DNA from: Nitrospirota bacterium | Lineage (GTDB): Bacteria > Nitrospirota > Thermodesulfovibrionia > Thermodesulfovibrionales > JdFR-88 | Length of the DNA: 29,810 bases | Direction: 5' to 3' | NCBI GenBank assembly: GCA_021789735.1 | Contig: JAJYJB010000026.1 | Coordinates: 1 to 29,810 of the forward strand | Program-made: the position numbers and the translations under genes | Part shown: positions 1 to 9,800 of the stretch, piece after piece | How the letters are laid out: every line of letters begins with the position of its first letter | Numbering within the stretch: the first letter of the stretch is position 1 | Notes under the pieces: model-generated | Seen by the model: only the letters and a program-made list of their open reading frames with translations | What the model was told of the DNA's origin: nothing | Databases searched by the model: none

Positions 1-1
1 C

Positions 2-1660
2 CGCTTGTACCTCGATGCGCTTGCGCTGGTAATGGTGCTCGTGGTGACGGTGGTCGGCTTTTTCATACACCTGTATTCGGCCCAGTTCATGGAGGACAGC
101 GAGGGATACAGCCGGTTTTTTGCCTACATGAACCTGTTCGTGGGCTCCATGCTGGTCCTTGTGCTCTCGGGCAATCTGCTTCTTTTGTACCTGGGATGGG
201 AAGGGGTGGGCCTTTGCAGCTATCTGCTTATAGGCTTTTGGTACAAGGAGCCGGCAAACGGGCGAGCAGCGATGAAGGCGTTCGTGGTGACGCGCGTGGG
301 CGATACGGCGCTTGCCATCGGCCTTTTCCTTCTTTTTGTGAAACTTGGTTCCCTGGACATACAGTCCGTGATGGACCTGGCCGCGCTCAAATGGCAGACC
401 GGGGGCGCGCTGCCCACCCTGGCCGCGGCCCTCATACTTGGCGGCGCGGTGGGCAAGTCCGCACAGCTGCCGCTCCAGACATGGCTTCCGGACGCGATGG
501 CCGGCCCCACGCCAGTCAGCGCCCTGATACACGCGGCCACAATGGTGACGGCGGGCGTGTACCTCATAGCTAGGACCCATGTGCTTTTCAGCATGGCCCC
601 GGCCGTGGAGCTCGCTGTGGGCATAATAGGCGCGGCTACGCTGCTCATCTCCTCAACGAGCGCCCTCGTCCAGCACGACATAAAAAGGGTGCTGGCCTAT
701 TCGACGATAAGCCAGATCGGGTACATGTTCCTGGCGCTTGGGGTGGGCGCATGGTCAGCCGCGATCTTCCATTTGGTGACCCACGCCTTTTTCAAGGCGC
801 TTTTGTTCCTCGGGGCGGGCGCGGTCATATCCGGGCTCGGAGGGGAGCACGACATGTTCAAGATGGGGGGTCTGAAGAAGCAGTCGCCTTTTGTCTTCTG
901 GACCTTTCTGGCCGGTGCCTGTTCGCTTTCCGCCCTGCCGCTTGTGACGGCGGGTTTTTACAGCAAGGGGATGATCCTGTTTGGCGCATGGCAGTCCAGG
1001 CAGGCGGGGTTTTGGCTCTGGGCGGCCGGGCTGACCGGGGCCTTTCTGACCTCGATATATACATTCAGGATGGTGTTCCTTACCTTTTTCGGAGAGCTCA
1101 AATCGCCCATGAAGAAAAAGCCCGGCCTCAGGGAGGCCGTGCCGCTTGTTGTGCTTGCCTTCCTCTCGATAGTGGGCGGTTTTATCGGGTTGCCCAGTTT
1201 CCTGGGGATAAGATCCTGGTCCATAACCGGGTTCCTGTCCTCCGTCCTGCCTCCATCTCTCCAGGCGGGAGGCCAGAAAGAAACGGAACTGCTCCTTGAG
1301 ACGGTGGCTTCCATAATCTCCCTTGCGGGCATCTACGTGGCCTATTTTTTTTGGCTTGCCGCCCGCGAGTATTCGCTGGAAATAGCCCAGAGCCGGGCCG
1401 GCAAGGCCATAGGCAGGTTCCTTTTTTCCGGCTGGGGGTTTGACTGGCTTTACGGGAAGCTCTTCGTGGCCCCCTACAAATGGGCGGCAAGCGCAAACAG
1501 GAACGACGTCATCGACCTGGTTTACTCTTTCATTGCCGGAGTGAACAGGTTTTTCCATTTCGGCCTTAGCCTTACGCAGACAGGGAAGGTAAGACTGTAT
1601 GCGGCCGCCATTGCGCTTGGGGCCGCCATCACGATAACCATTGCGGTGGTCTTCAGATGA
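2..1660 (+). CDS. nuoL: NADH-quinone oxidoreductase subunit L (NuoL), 5' truncated
   Basis: This is the large antiporter-like membrane subunit of respiratory complex I, which couples quinone reduction to ion pumping. The reading frame is open from the first codon of the window with no start, so the N-terminal part (roughly 60-100 residues, judged from a usual family length of 610-650) lies upstream; 552 codons are visible. Family motifs are clear: GWEGVGLCSYLLIGFW near visible residue 65, LPDAMAGPTPVSALIHAATMV around 165-185, and HDIKRVLAYSTISQIGYM around 223-240. The C-terminal ~100 residues contain the long lateral-helix region and a last membrane segment rich in A, I and T. The stop overlaps the nuoM start (ATGATG at 1657), so translation is coupled. 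The order L-M-N is the usual distal end of a nuo operon. Identification is very secure. Confidence 0.97.
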   Translation, partial: RLYLDALALVMVLVVTVVGFFIHLYSAQFMEDSEGYSRFFAYMNLFVGSMLVLVLSGNLLLLYLGWEGVGLCSYLLIGFWYKEPANGRAAMKAFVVTRVGDTALAIGLFLLFVKLGSLDIQSVMDLAALKWQTGGALPTLAAALILGGAVGKSAQLPLQTWLPDAMAGPTPVSALIHAATMVTAGVYLIARTHVLFSMAPAVELAVGIIGAATLLISSTSALVQHDIKRVLAYSTISQIGYMFLALGVGAWSAAIFHLVTHAFFKALLFLGAGAVISGLGGEHDMFKMGGLKKQSPFVFWTFLAGACSLSALPLVTAGFYSKGMILFGAWQSRQAGFWLWAAGLTGAFLTSIYTFRMVFLTFFGELKSPMKKKPGLREAVPLVVLAFLSIVGGFIGLPSFLGIRSWSITGFLSSVLPPSLQAGGQKETELLLETVASIISLAGIYVAYFFWLAAREYSLEIAQSRAGKAIGRFLFSGWGFDWLYGKLFVAPYKWAASANRNDVIDLVYSFIAGVNRFFHFGLSLTQTGKVRLYAAAIALGAAITITIAVVFR

Positions 1661-3252
1661 TGCTCGTATGGCTCATAGTGGTCCCTTTTGCGGGAGGCGT
1701 CCTTGCCTGGGCACTTTCGCGCGCCGGGGGGCGGGATCTTGCCCCAAGATGGGCATCGCTCATCGCGCTTGCCGCTGACCTGTCCCTGGTGGCCGGCCTC
1801 TGGGTGGGCTACGCCGCAAGGCTTGGGACAGGGAGGGGAAATCTTTCCATGCCGGTGGTCTCCCTGCCATACGGTAAGTGGTTCAAGGAGTTTGAAGTGC
1901 CGTGGATACCCCAGGCAGGCATATCGTTCCATCTTGCGATGGACGGCCTCAGCCTGCTGCTGGTCACCCTTACCCTGGTGCTTGGCGTGGTTGCGGTTGC
2001 GGCCTCGTGGAGCGAGATAAAGGACAGGCCCGGTTTTTTTCACTTCAATCTGCTTTGGACGCTGTCCGGGATCATCGGGGTTTTCCTGGCCATGGACCTT
2101 TTCCTTTTCTATTTTTTCTGGGAGATGATGCTTGTCCCGATGTATTTCCTCATTGCCATATGGGGGCACGAAAGAAGGTTATATGCTTCGGTGAAATTTT
2201 TCATCTTCACCCAGTTGGGCGGCCTTTTCATGCTTCTGTCCATACTTGGGCTTTACTTTATCCATGGCAGGCAGACCGGGGTCTATACCTTCGATTACAC
2301 GGCCCTCCTTGGCACCGCCCTGCCTCCGGCAACCGCCTTCTGGCTTATGCTTGGTTTTTTTATTGCCTTTGCCGTGAAGCTTCCGGCGGTGCCCGTGCAC
2401 AGCTGGCTGCCGGACGCGCACACGGAGGCGCCCACGGCCGGAAGCGTCATTCTGGCGGGGCTGCTTCTGAAGACGGGCGCCTACGGGCTTTTGCGCTTTA
2501 CGGTGCCTCTTTTCCCCGGGGCCTCGGCAAGCTTTGCGCCTGTGGCGATGGCGCTTGGCGTCGTCAGCATCCTTTATGGCGCATTTTTGGCCTTCGGGCA
2601 GACGGACTTTAAAAGGCTTGTGGCCGACACGAGCATAAGCCATATGGGTTTCGTGCTCCTGGGCATCTATTCCTGGAACAGCATAGCGCTGCAGGGGACG
2701 GTCATGCAGATGCTCTGCCACGGCATAAGCACGGGCATGCTGTTTGTCCTCGCGGGGGCGGTGCAGGAGCGGATACATACGCGCGACATGCGCCGGATGG
2801 GCCGGTTCTGGGAAAAGGCCCCGGTCATGGGCGGGGTGGGCATGCTCTTTGCCCTTGCTTCGCTTGGCCTTCCGGGGCTTGGGAATTTCGTAGGGGAATT
2901 CCTTGTGCTCCTGGGGGCGTTCAGGGCCAGCCGCGCCATGGCCGTTGCCGCCTCGCTCGGGCTTATTGTGTCCACCGTCTATGCCCTCTGGATGGTGCAG
3001 CAGGTCTTTCACGGGGAGACGCGTGAGGAATGGTCGTTTCCGGACTTCCATCCAAGGGAAAAGGGCATCTCGGCGGCGATGATCGCCCTTATCGTGTGGC
3101 TTGGCCTCTATCCCCAGCCTGTGATAAACGCGGCAAGGCCGGCGCTTGAAAACCTCCGGAAGGTCAGCACGGAGGTCTTAAAACAGATGCGGGGGCCCGG
3201 TATCGCTTCGGGTATCGCTTCGGAGAAAGGCGGCCCAAATGAGCTCCGCTGA
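1657..3252 (+). CDS. nuoM: NADH-quinone oxidoreductase subunit M (NuoM)
   Basis: This is the second antiporter-like proton-channel subunit of complex I in the inner membrane, 531 aa and full length for the family. It is strongly hydrophobic throughout, as expected for about 14 membrane helices. Diagnostic stretches include FYFFWEMMLVPMYFLIAIWG near residues 150-170 (its glutamate is the conserved channel Glu), a lysine-containing segment AVKLPAVPVHSWLPDAHTEA near 240-260, and GSVILAGLLLKTGAYGLLRF directly after it. The start ATG overlaps the nuoL stop. The end overlaps nuoN by 14 bases, so the three genes form one coupled unit. The C-terminal tail (PGIASGIASEKGG) contains a small tandem repeat and is probably a loosely constrained extension. 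Confidence 0.97.
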   Translation: MMLVWLIVVPFAGGVLAWALSRAGGRDLAPRWASLIALAADLSLVAGLWVGYAARLGTGRGNLSMPVVSLPYGKWFKEFEVPWIPQAGISFHLAMDGLSLLLVTLTLVLGVVAVAASWSEIKDRPGFFHFNLLWTLSGIIGVFLAMDLFLFYFFWEMMLVPMYFLIAIWGHERRLYASVKFFIFTQLGGLFMLLSILGLYFIHGRQTGVYTFDYTALLGTALPPATAFWLMLGFFIAFAVKLPAVPVHSWLPDAHTEAPTAGSVILAGLLLKTGAYGLLRFTVPLFPGASASFAPVAMALGVVSILYGAFLAFGQTDFKRLVADTSISHMGFVLLGIYSWNSIALQGTVMQMLCHGISTGMLFVLAGAVQERIHTRDMRRMGRFWEKAPVMGGVGMLFALASLGLPGLGNFVGEFLVLLGAFRASRAMAVAASLGLIVSTVYALWMVQQVFHGETREEWSFPDFHPREKGISAAMIALIVWLGLYPQPVINAARPALENLRKVSTEVLKQMRGPGIASGIASEKGGPNELR

Positions 3253-4741
3253 AATATTGTCCGCTCTTCCGCTTATTGTCGTGGCGGCCTCCTCGGTGGC
3301 CGTCATGCTTGTCATCGCGTTTTACAGGGACCACGGGCTTGCCGCCCTGGCGACCCTTGCCGGGCTGGCGGTCTCCTTTGCCTCCATCTTCGTGGCCGCC
3401 CCTTACGCGCCGGAAAATGTCACAGGCCTGCTGGTCATTGACGGCTATGCCCTTTTTTTCATGGGGCTGATATTTGCGGGCGCCTTTGTGGTGGCGATGC
3501 TTTCCTTTGGTTATCTGAAGATGAAGCCCCAGGCCGAACGCGAGGAGTTTTATCTTCTCCTGCTGCTTTCAGCCACCGGCGCCGGGGTCCTTGCGGCAAG
3601 CACGCACTTTGCGTCCTTTTTCCTGGGGCTGGAGACCATGAGCGTATCGCTCTACGCCCTTATCTCCTATCCCAAGAGCGAGCGGGCGGTCGAGGCCGGG
3701 GTGAAGTACCTGGTGCTTGCCGCCGTGTCCTCTGCGTTCCTTCTTTTCGGGATGGCGCTTGTATATGCCCGTCTGGGGACATTGGGGTTTTCAGGCATAG
3801 CTTCTGCGGGCATCGGGGCGTACGCGGGGAAAGACCCGGTTTTCCTTGGCGCGCTGGCGCTCATTGCCGCGGGGGTGGGGTTCAAGCTTGCGGTGGCGCC
3901 TTTTCATATGTGGACGCCCGATGTCTACGAGGGTGCGCCGGCCCCGGTTGCGGCCTACGTGGCCACCGTTTCCAAGGGGGCCGTATTTGCGCTTTTCCTC
4001 AGATATTTTAACAGCGTGGATATACACCAAAGCAGCTCCCTCGTGCTGGCAATTGCCGTTATCTCCATTGGCTCGATGTTCATTGGCAACCTGCTGGCCC
4101 TCCTCCAGGACAACGTGAAGCGGATCCTGGCGTATTCCTCCATCGCCCATCTCGGATACCTGCTGGTGGCCTTCCTTGCGGCCGGAGCGTTGAGGGTGAC
4201 GGCCGTTGCCTATTACCTGGTGTCCTATTTCATTACAATGCTGGGTGCCTTCGGTGTTATTTCGGTTTTGGCCGGTGGAGGCTCCGGCGAGCACATGGAG
4301 ATGGAAGACCTTGAGGACTACAGGGGGCTTTCCTTACGGCATCCGGTAATTGCGGCGGTCTTCTCCGCGATGCTTTTTTCCCTGGCCGGCATACCGCTTA
4401 CCGCGGGTTTTGTCGGCAAGTTCTACGTGATGGCAGCCGGGGCGGGCTCCGCCCTCTGGACACTGCTTGTCGCCCTTGCCGTAAACAGCGCGATAGGGCT
4501 TTTCTATTATGTGCGGGTCATCGTGAGGATGTATTCAGGCGCGGAGGCGGGACGTGAATACGGGGGGGAAGCCCAGGCCGTGGATGTGCAAAGCGCCGGA
4601 GGCCCAGCCCTTGCGAAGGCAGCCATCCCTTTGGGCGGAGCGCTTGCCCTGACGGGGCTCACCCTGGGGCTCGTATGGTTCGGGGTTTATCCGCCCACAC
4701 TCCTCTACATCATCCGGAGCGCGGTCCACAGCCTGATGTGA
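3239..4741 (+). CDS. nuoN: NADH-quinone oxidoreductase subunit N (NuoN)
   Basis: This is the third antiporter-like subunit of complex I, 500 aa and normal length. Recognisable family stretches are FFLGLETMSVSLYALISYPK near residues 125-145 (conserved Glu followed by a Lys helix), VGFKLAVAPFHMWTPDVYEG near 215-235, then APVAAYVATVSKGAVFALFLRY, and NVKRILAYSSIAHLGYLLVA near 290-310. The start ATG at 3239 lies inside the nuoM 3' end, out of frame with it, which indicates translational coupling. A C-rich/T-rich terminator begins at the last base of the stop codon, so nuoN is the last gene of the operon. No cofactor sites are expected, and none are seen. Confidence 0.97.
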   Translation: MSSAEILSALPLIVVAASSVAVMLVIAFYRDHGLAALATLAGLAVSFASIFVAAPYAPENVTGLLVIDGYALFFMGLIFAGAFVVAMLSFGYLKMKPQAEREEFYLLLLLSATGAGVLAASTHFASFFLGLETMSVSLYALISYPKSERAVEAGVKYLVLAAVSSAFLLFGMALVYARLGTLGFSGIASAGIGAYAGKDPVFLGALALIAAGVGFKLAVAPFHMWTPDVYEGAPAPVAAYVATVSKGAVFALFLRYFNSVDIHQSSSLVLAIAVISIGSMFIGNLLALLQDNVKRILAYSSIAHLGYLLVAFLAAGALRVTAVAYYLVSYFITMLGAFGVISVLAGGGSGEHMEMEDLEDYRGLSLRHPVIAAVFSAMLFSLAGIPLTAGFVGKFYVMAAGAGSALWTLLVALAVNSAIGLFYYVRVIVRMYSGAEAGREYGGEAQAVDVQSAGGPALAKAAIPLGGALALTGLTLGLVWFGVYPPTLLYIIRSAVHSLM

Positions 4742-4763
4742 GGCCTCAGGCAGGCCTTTTTTG
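4741..4763 (+). terminator. Rho-independent terminator of the nuo operon
   Basis: A perfect 6-bp stem (AGGCCT at 4741-4746 and 4752-4757) with a 5-base loop is followed immediately by five more T residues (4758-4762). It begins on the last base of the nuoN stop codon. The neighbouring gene is on the opposite strand, which supports termination here. Confidence 0.8.
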
Positions 4764-4782
4764 TCAATAAAAGCCCCTTTAA

Positions 4783-4801
4783 ACCGCTTTTTTTCAGCGG
4801 T
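4783..4801 (-). terminator. Possible terminator hairpin for the cytochrome operon
   Basis: A perfect 6-bp dyad (ACCGCT at 4783-4788 and AGCGGT at 4796-4801) with a 7-base loop overlaps the stop codon of the minus-strand cytochrome b gene. On the minus strand it is followed by only TTTAAA and then, further on, a TTTT run. It is therefore a weak intrinsic terminator at best. Confidence 0.35.
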
Positions 4802-5625
4802 CAATAGACAAGCATGCCAAGCAGGATCAGGACGAGAAGGGACAGCCCGGTTACGACCAGCAGCGCGCCGTACGGCACGGACAGGCACAATAGCCAGTTC
4901 GGGGGCGGCCCGGTCTCCAGACGCCCAAGCCTTCCTTCCCGCTCCAGCCGGCTGAATTCAAGCGGCCTCTCCCTCCGGAACTCATCAAGGGGGACCCGGC
5001 CTGTGAAGATGACCGTGTCCATCGGGAATTTTTCCGGTCTCATGTGGGTGTTGAAAAAATGGATCATGAATATGAAACCGGCGGCCAGGAGCGCCTCGTC
5101 GCTATGCACGATGGTGGCCACGTTAAAGACCCAGCCCGGCAGGAACCCGCCAAAGAACGCCGGGAACCAGAGGCAAAGCCCAGAAAGCCCTATCACGCCC
5201 ACTCCCCAGAAGACCGCCCAGTAATCGAACTTTTCCCAATAGGTCCACCTGTCGAACTCCGGGCGCGGGCCGAGGCCCAGGAACCACCTGAAGCTGCCGT
5301 AGACGTCCTTGAGGTCTTTAAGTCTCGGGACCATGGACTCCGGTCCAAAAACCCTGAAGCGGAACTTTTTTACGAAGGCGATGTAATAAGCCGCAAAAAG
5401 CAGGTGCGCAAAGAAATAGCCGAAGGTGACGGCCGCGCATATCCTGTGTATATATCCGGCCTGCTCGTAGCCGCCAAGCGCCCTCATGAGCCATGGCGCC
5501 CACGGCGTGTTCGAATACCTGAGCGGCATCCCGGTGATGACGGAGCCAAGAAAGCTTGTTGCCATTATTATGTGGAGCACACGGTGGTACGGGTTGAACC
5601 TGCGTACATAGGCCGCCTCAGCCAT
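4801..5625 (-). CDS. Membrane cytochrome b (b561 / formate dehydrogenase gamma-like)
   Basis: This 274-aa inner-membrane protein is of the diheme cytochrome b type that exchanges electrons between quinone and a periplasmic partner. Likely membrane helices lie at about residues 15-35, 60-85, 130-155, 165-200 and 250-272. Candidate heme ligands are His14 or His18 at the start of helix 1, His60 and His74 in helix 2, and the histidines in the later stretch VHSDEALLAAGF...MIHFFNTH. A soluble loop rich in R and E (about 205-240) separates the last two helices. The start ATG is preceded by AGGAGA at a slightly long spacing. It begins 6 bases after the stop of the upstream nonaheme cytochrome, so the two surely form an operon and probably a complex. 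Close relatives carry names such as 'cytochrome b/b6 domain' or 'FdhC-like'; the exact electron acceptor cannot be read from the sequence. Confidence 0.85.
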   Translation of the reverse strand: MAEAAYVRRFNPYHRVLHIIMATSFLGSVITGMPLRYSNTPWAPWLMRALGGYEQAGYIHRICAAVTFGYFFAHLLFAAYYIAFVKKFRFRVFGPESMVPRLKDLKDVYGSFRWFLGLGPRPEFDRWTYWEKFDYWAVFWGVGVIGLSGLCLWFPAFFGGFLPGWVFNVATIVHSDEALLAAGFIFMIHFFNTHMRPEKFPMDTVIFTGRVPLDEFRRERPLEFSRLEREGRLGRLETGPPPNWLLCLSVPYGALLVVTGLSLLVLILLGMLVY

Positions 5626-5631
5626 TTATCG

Positions 5632-6606
5632 CTATTCTCCTTTCCTCTTTAATCGCTCCCTCAGGGTCCTGTAGGCCCAGAGAAACGTATGCACCACGAA
5701 GAACGCGAACACCGATACGATCAGCGCTGTCATGGCAAGCCATGTGTAATAAAGCTGTGGGTAGCGCCTCCTGTCCCGGTCGTCCGGGTGGGCGAAATAC
5801 GTCGTAAAACCCATGGATGCGTCAGGGTGGCATTTGCGGCAGGTATGCAGCCTGTTTCCATATGAAAGCGTTGAGGCCGGGTCCGACGGCGGCAGGATAT
5901 CATGGGCGCCGTGGCAGTCAGAGCACTTGGCCACGGTCGCATAGCCAAGACGGGTGACCTGTCCGTGGTAGGTCTGTCTGTACGTGGCAAGCTCCCTTTC
6001 GTGGCAGGAGCCGCATTTGCCGACGAGCCAGAGCATCCACTTGGGGGAAGTTACATTCGGCACCCGGTGTTCCTCATGGCAGTCATAGCAGACGGCCGAC
6101 CGCTCCATCCCCATATCAAAGAGCGCCCTGGCATGTATGCTCTTTTTGTAGCGCTCGTATTGGGCCATGTGGCACCGTGAACAGAGGCGGGGGATGTTCT
6201 TTCTGTATGTCCTGGAGCGCGGGTCGTTTGGAGGCAGGATGTCATGGGCCCCATGGCATGTCTGGCACCTTGGAGCCCCGGCGATCCCTTCCCGCACCGC
6301 CTTTCCATGGACGCTCATCTCGTACTGGATGGCGGGTGTTTTTGGCGCGCCGCCTATGCCGGGCAGGTGGCAGACCAGGCAGTTTACCTTCCGGGGCTTC
6401 CCATGCGGATATGTGGTTATGTTCGCATGGCAGGCGCTGCAGGAAAATTGCCCGTGTACGGACCCGCTGTACGCGGCCGCATCCACATATCCGCCTGGAA
6501 AATCCTTTTTCCCATGGCAGGCATAGCAGGCGGAGTTCAGGCCGGCATTTGCCAGGGTGGGAAGAAAAAGGACAAGCACTGCGGCCGCCAACATATCCCT
6601 CATCAT
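5632..6606 (-). CDS. Nonaheme c-type cytochrome, exported and membrane-anchored
   Basis: This 324-aa periplasmic electron-transfer protein contains nine CXXCH heme-binding motifs: CYACH, CSACH, CLVCH, CQTCH, CSRCH, CYDCH, CGSCH, CSDCH and CRKCH. The start chosen is the first ATG of an ATGATG pair at 6606, because AAAGGGG lies 8-10 bases upstream and a signal peptide follows directly (DMLAAAVLVLFLPTLANA, cleavage after ANA). The open frame extends 32 codons further upstream, but that part has no ribosome-binding site and is charged. A single hydrophobic helix near the C terminus (about residues 285-310) followed by an R/K-rich tail anchors the protein in the inner membrane with the hemes outside. 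The phrase CHGAHDILPP occurs twice, suggesting internal duplication. It is paired with the downstream cytochrome b and probably accepts its quinol electrons; the final acceptor is unknown. Confidence 0.9.
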   Translation of the reverse strand: MMRDMLAAAVLVLFLPTLANAGLNSACYACHGKKDFPGGYVDAAAYSGSVHGQFSCSACHANITTYPHGKPRKVNCLVCHLPGIGGAPKTPAIQYEMSVHGKAVREGIAGAPRCQTCHGAHDILPPNDPRSRTYRKNIPRLCSRCHMAQYERYKKSIHARALFDMGMERSAVCYDCHEEHRVPNVTSPKWMLWLVGKCGSCHERELATYRQTYHGQVTRLGYATVAKCSDCHGAHDILPPSDPASTLSYGNRLHTCRKCHPDASMGFTTYFAHPDDRDRRRYPQLYYTWLAMTALIVSVFAFFVVHTFLWAYRTLRERLKRKGE

Positions 6607-6896
6607 CAAAATAGCCCCTTTACGCTGTTTCGACGTCCGGGTATATCTTACAGTCCGCTTTTTTCCCAAAAAAAAGAAGGAGCGCTCAACGAGGACCGCC
6701 AATTACAGGTTAGCTCAAATATGGGACAGGTCAAGACGGTGTACCGGCTATCAAGCCCGGCGGGACGGCCCCCGCCTCCGGGTTAACCGGCAAGGCCGGA
6801 CTTTTTCATGCGCAAAAAACAAAGAAACAAAAAAGCAAAAAAGCAACAAACGTCATAAAATAAGATGGGATAGGTCCCATGGAGAGGATTTGAAAA
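6607..6896. promoter_or_regulatory. Divergent intergenic region with stacked dyads and an A-rich tract
   Basis: This 290-base spacer separates two divergent transcription units and must hold both promoters. It contains a GC-rich hairpin (GGCGGG 6759-6764 with CCCGCC 6771-6776), the dyad CCGG-GTTAA-CCGG around 6778-6790, a CCGG-CAAGG-CCGG dyad followed by ACTTTTT near 6787-6806, and an A-rich tract at 6813-6850. A possible -10 element TAAAAT lies at 6856-6861, but no good -35 is at the right distance. Immediately before the ribosome-binding site of the 1495-aa gene (GGAGAGGA at 6881-6888) is a perfect hairpin, ATGGGA-TAGG-TCCCAT at 6865-6880. I could not place a convincing minus-strand promoter. 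Confidence 0.4.
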
Positions 6897-9800
6897 ATGG
6901 CTGGACAGACGGGCATGATATGCAGCCTGGATTACCTCGTTGGCACTCTTGCCACCGCCTACAAGGGGGTCATAACCTCGCTGGTGGTGAAGGATTTCTG
7001 CATCTGCCAGCGGGACGGCTCCACCCAGCTCAAAGGCGCCGTACTCTCCATGCCGGCGGGCGATTATCACGCCTCGCTCATAAAGGATGGCGTGCAGCTT
7101 GCCCGCTGCCCCATCGCGGGCAACGGAGAGTTCGAGATGCTGGCTGGCAGCGGGTCCGTTATGGAGGCCCGGGACCTGCAAATAGACATCCTTCAAAACG
7201 GCAGGCATATAGGCACCTTCCTTCTTAAAAAGGAAAGGTCGGGCGTTTTTTATACCCCGGCGGTCGAGCTCTCGGAAGAGGTCAAGGACATTGATTTCAA
7301 GCTCCTTACTCTTCCTCTTCGGGAGAAGCCTGGGCTCCTTAAGAAGGCCGAAGACGTGATCTATGAGATACTTTCCGCAAAAAAAGACTGGGGAAAACTA
7401 TCGGACAAGCTCCAGGGTTTTGCGACAGACCTCTTTTGGGGACAGAGGGACACCTTTTATGCCGGCTTTGGCATACTGGCAAGATTTTCTTTCCTCGCGC
7501 TTGAAAAAACGGGGATGGGCAGGGACTCTGAGAAAGCGGCTGAAAACTGCCTGGACCTGATAGGTCTTCCGCTTTCGAAGGAGACCGTGGCGGAAAAGCT
7601 GGGAGGGCCGGTGCGCATATGGCTTGAGGCGCTTAAGGGGGCTGCCGCAAGGGGCCTTGCAGGCTTGCCCGGGCGGTCTGCAAGGATATTTTCCATGATA
7701 AGTGAAAAAGTCCCGGAGGCGGATGTCAGGCCCCACCTTCTGGCGCTCGTTTCTTCCTTCATCGGGCGTGTCGAAGGGGCCCCGGCATTCTCAGAAGCAG
7801 CCCTGGGGGGCATCAGGGGTTTTTTTCCGCAGCAAACGGCATTTGAGTCTATGGAAAAATGGGGAAGCAGAGGGCGTGACAGGCTTCTTTCCCGGCTCGC
7901 TGAGGTCCGCAGCCTGGCTGAAAAGGGCCTGGTCAGGGAATCTTTGCTTGAAATGGAGGGGGCGAAAGCGGAACTCGAGTCTTTCCTTGACGGCGTCGCG
8001 ATGGCAAGGGCCTTTTTTGATGCCGCAAAAATGCATCTTTCCAGGGACGGCGCGCCTGGTTTTGTGCAGGCATTTTTTGAACTGCTGGACATTGCGCAGG
8101 ATGATGTCCTTGGAGCAGGAAAAGAAATACTGGCAGGCGCGGAGGGTTTCATGAGAAGGCTTATCGTGGCCGGCAGGGCGGACCTGTGCGCGGACCTTCT
8201 TTCCAAGGCGGCAGCGCATGGGGGCATGAAAAACGGGGTGGTGCTCAATAAGGATATAGCATCCCTCGTCCTTGATTCGGGCGATAACGGGTTGATATCG
8301 TTTTATCGCGAACTGTTAAAGGGGACACTGGTGCCCCCTCCCGGCATACGCGGCTATTCCCCGGAATCATGGGCCGAGACCGCGGACCCCCTGCACCTGG
8401 ATGTCCTGTCGCGTTTTCTGGATGTCCTTTCGGTTTCAGGCGGCGGCCTGGAGGACGTAAAGGCGCACCTGGTATGCAACTTCTATGTGAGCGGCGTCTT
8501 CATTCCTGACGACAGGCTTTTCCAGCGGCGGGTCTCCGCATATCTCAACTCACCCGCCATGCTCGGGGACTTTCTCCTTAACTATATGCTTCTAAGAAAG
8601 CTCCCCGTCTATTTCAGCGAGATAGGCGCGGCCAGCCTGATCAGGGACTATACGACCCAGGTGGACTCCTGGGGTAATGACACGGTCCTCTATTTTTTAA
8701 GGAAGCAGGTCCACGTCAACGCGAGCAACTATAATATCCGCCTGGCGGAGGGCATCATAAGGGCGTGGGTGGACAGTGACCGGGGTCTGCTGGAGGCGCT
8801 TGTGCCACCTGACGTCTTCCGCAGTTTCAACAAAGGCCTGCTTGGCATTTATCACCGGGCCATGACCCCTTTTTTTGAGGCCCTGGGTGTGCTCGGCGGC
8901 GGGGACAGGCGGGAGCACAGAGAGGTACTGTTTGGCAGGCTCCTTGAGGCGCCGGAGGAGCTGATGGCCCGTGAGATCGAAAAAATAGACGCGCCCCGGG
9001 AGATACGCTCCAAGGTTTTTCTGCTCTGCAGGATATACCAGGAGATAGTGAAGAAATATTCCATGCCTTTCAGCGGCGCGCCGGCAGAAGGACAGGAAAT
9101 GTATTCCGCCCTCGGGGAATGCCTGCAGAAGATGGGGAAGCTTAAAGAAACCTTCCTTTCTCCGGCAAAGACCGAGCCGGTTGAGAACCTTTATTTCAAA
9201 AGGCACATAGCCTTTGGCATCCCTTCGGTGATCGGCACCTACCGTGAGGAGAAATTCGATGCCCTGGGGGACTTTTTTAGGACTGGCGAAAAGGCAAGGG
9301 TGCTGATGGAGGGGATCATCACCGGCATATCGAACGGGGAAAAGGCAAATAGGAAAGAAAAAGAAAAAAAGACGGATGCGCCCATCCCCCTGGGAGAAGA
9401 GATCAAGGAATGGGAAGTGCCCGCCCGGTGGGCCAGCGCCCTCACGCAGACAAACGGCATTCTGGGGCTCCACGGCATCCGGAATTTCCAGGTGGATGAG
9501 CTTTCCGTTATATTCAGTGCGGACAGGCTTTTTATCAGCCAGGCCCTGGACATGCTGAGGATGTGGCAGAAGGAGTTGAAGTGGGAGGTTGAGTCTTTTG
9601 GCAGGCAGCTCCTCGCTCCGCTCGCTCGCGTCCTCAATGCCATTCCCCAGGACGGGCTGCCTGATTATCTTTCGAACCTGTCCCGGGACGACCCGGATTT
9701 CGTTGACAAGGCAGCCGATATCATAATCCGGGACATGATGTCGGGCCTTCCGGGCTTTACCGAGACCGACAGGCTTATAGACGCCATGGCTGGCAGCCTG

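Noticed and set aside
6607..6702. Longer 356-aa start for the nonaheme cytochrome
   Set aside because: The extra 32 residues are charged, have no ribosome-binding site and would bury the signal peptide that follows the ATG pair at 6606.
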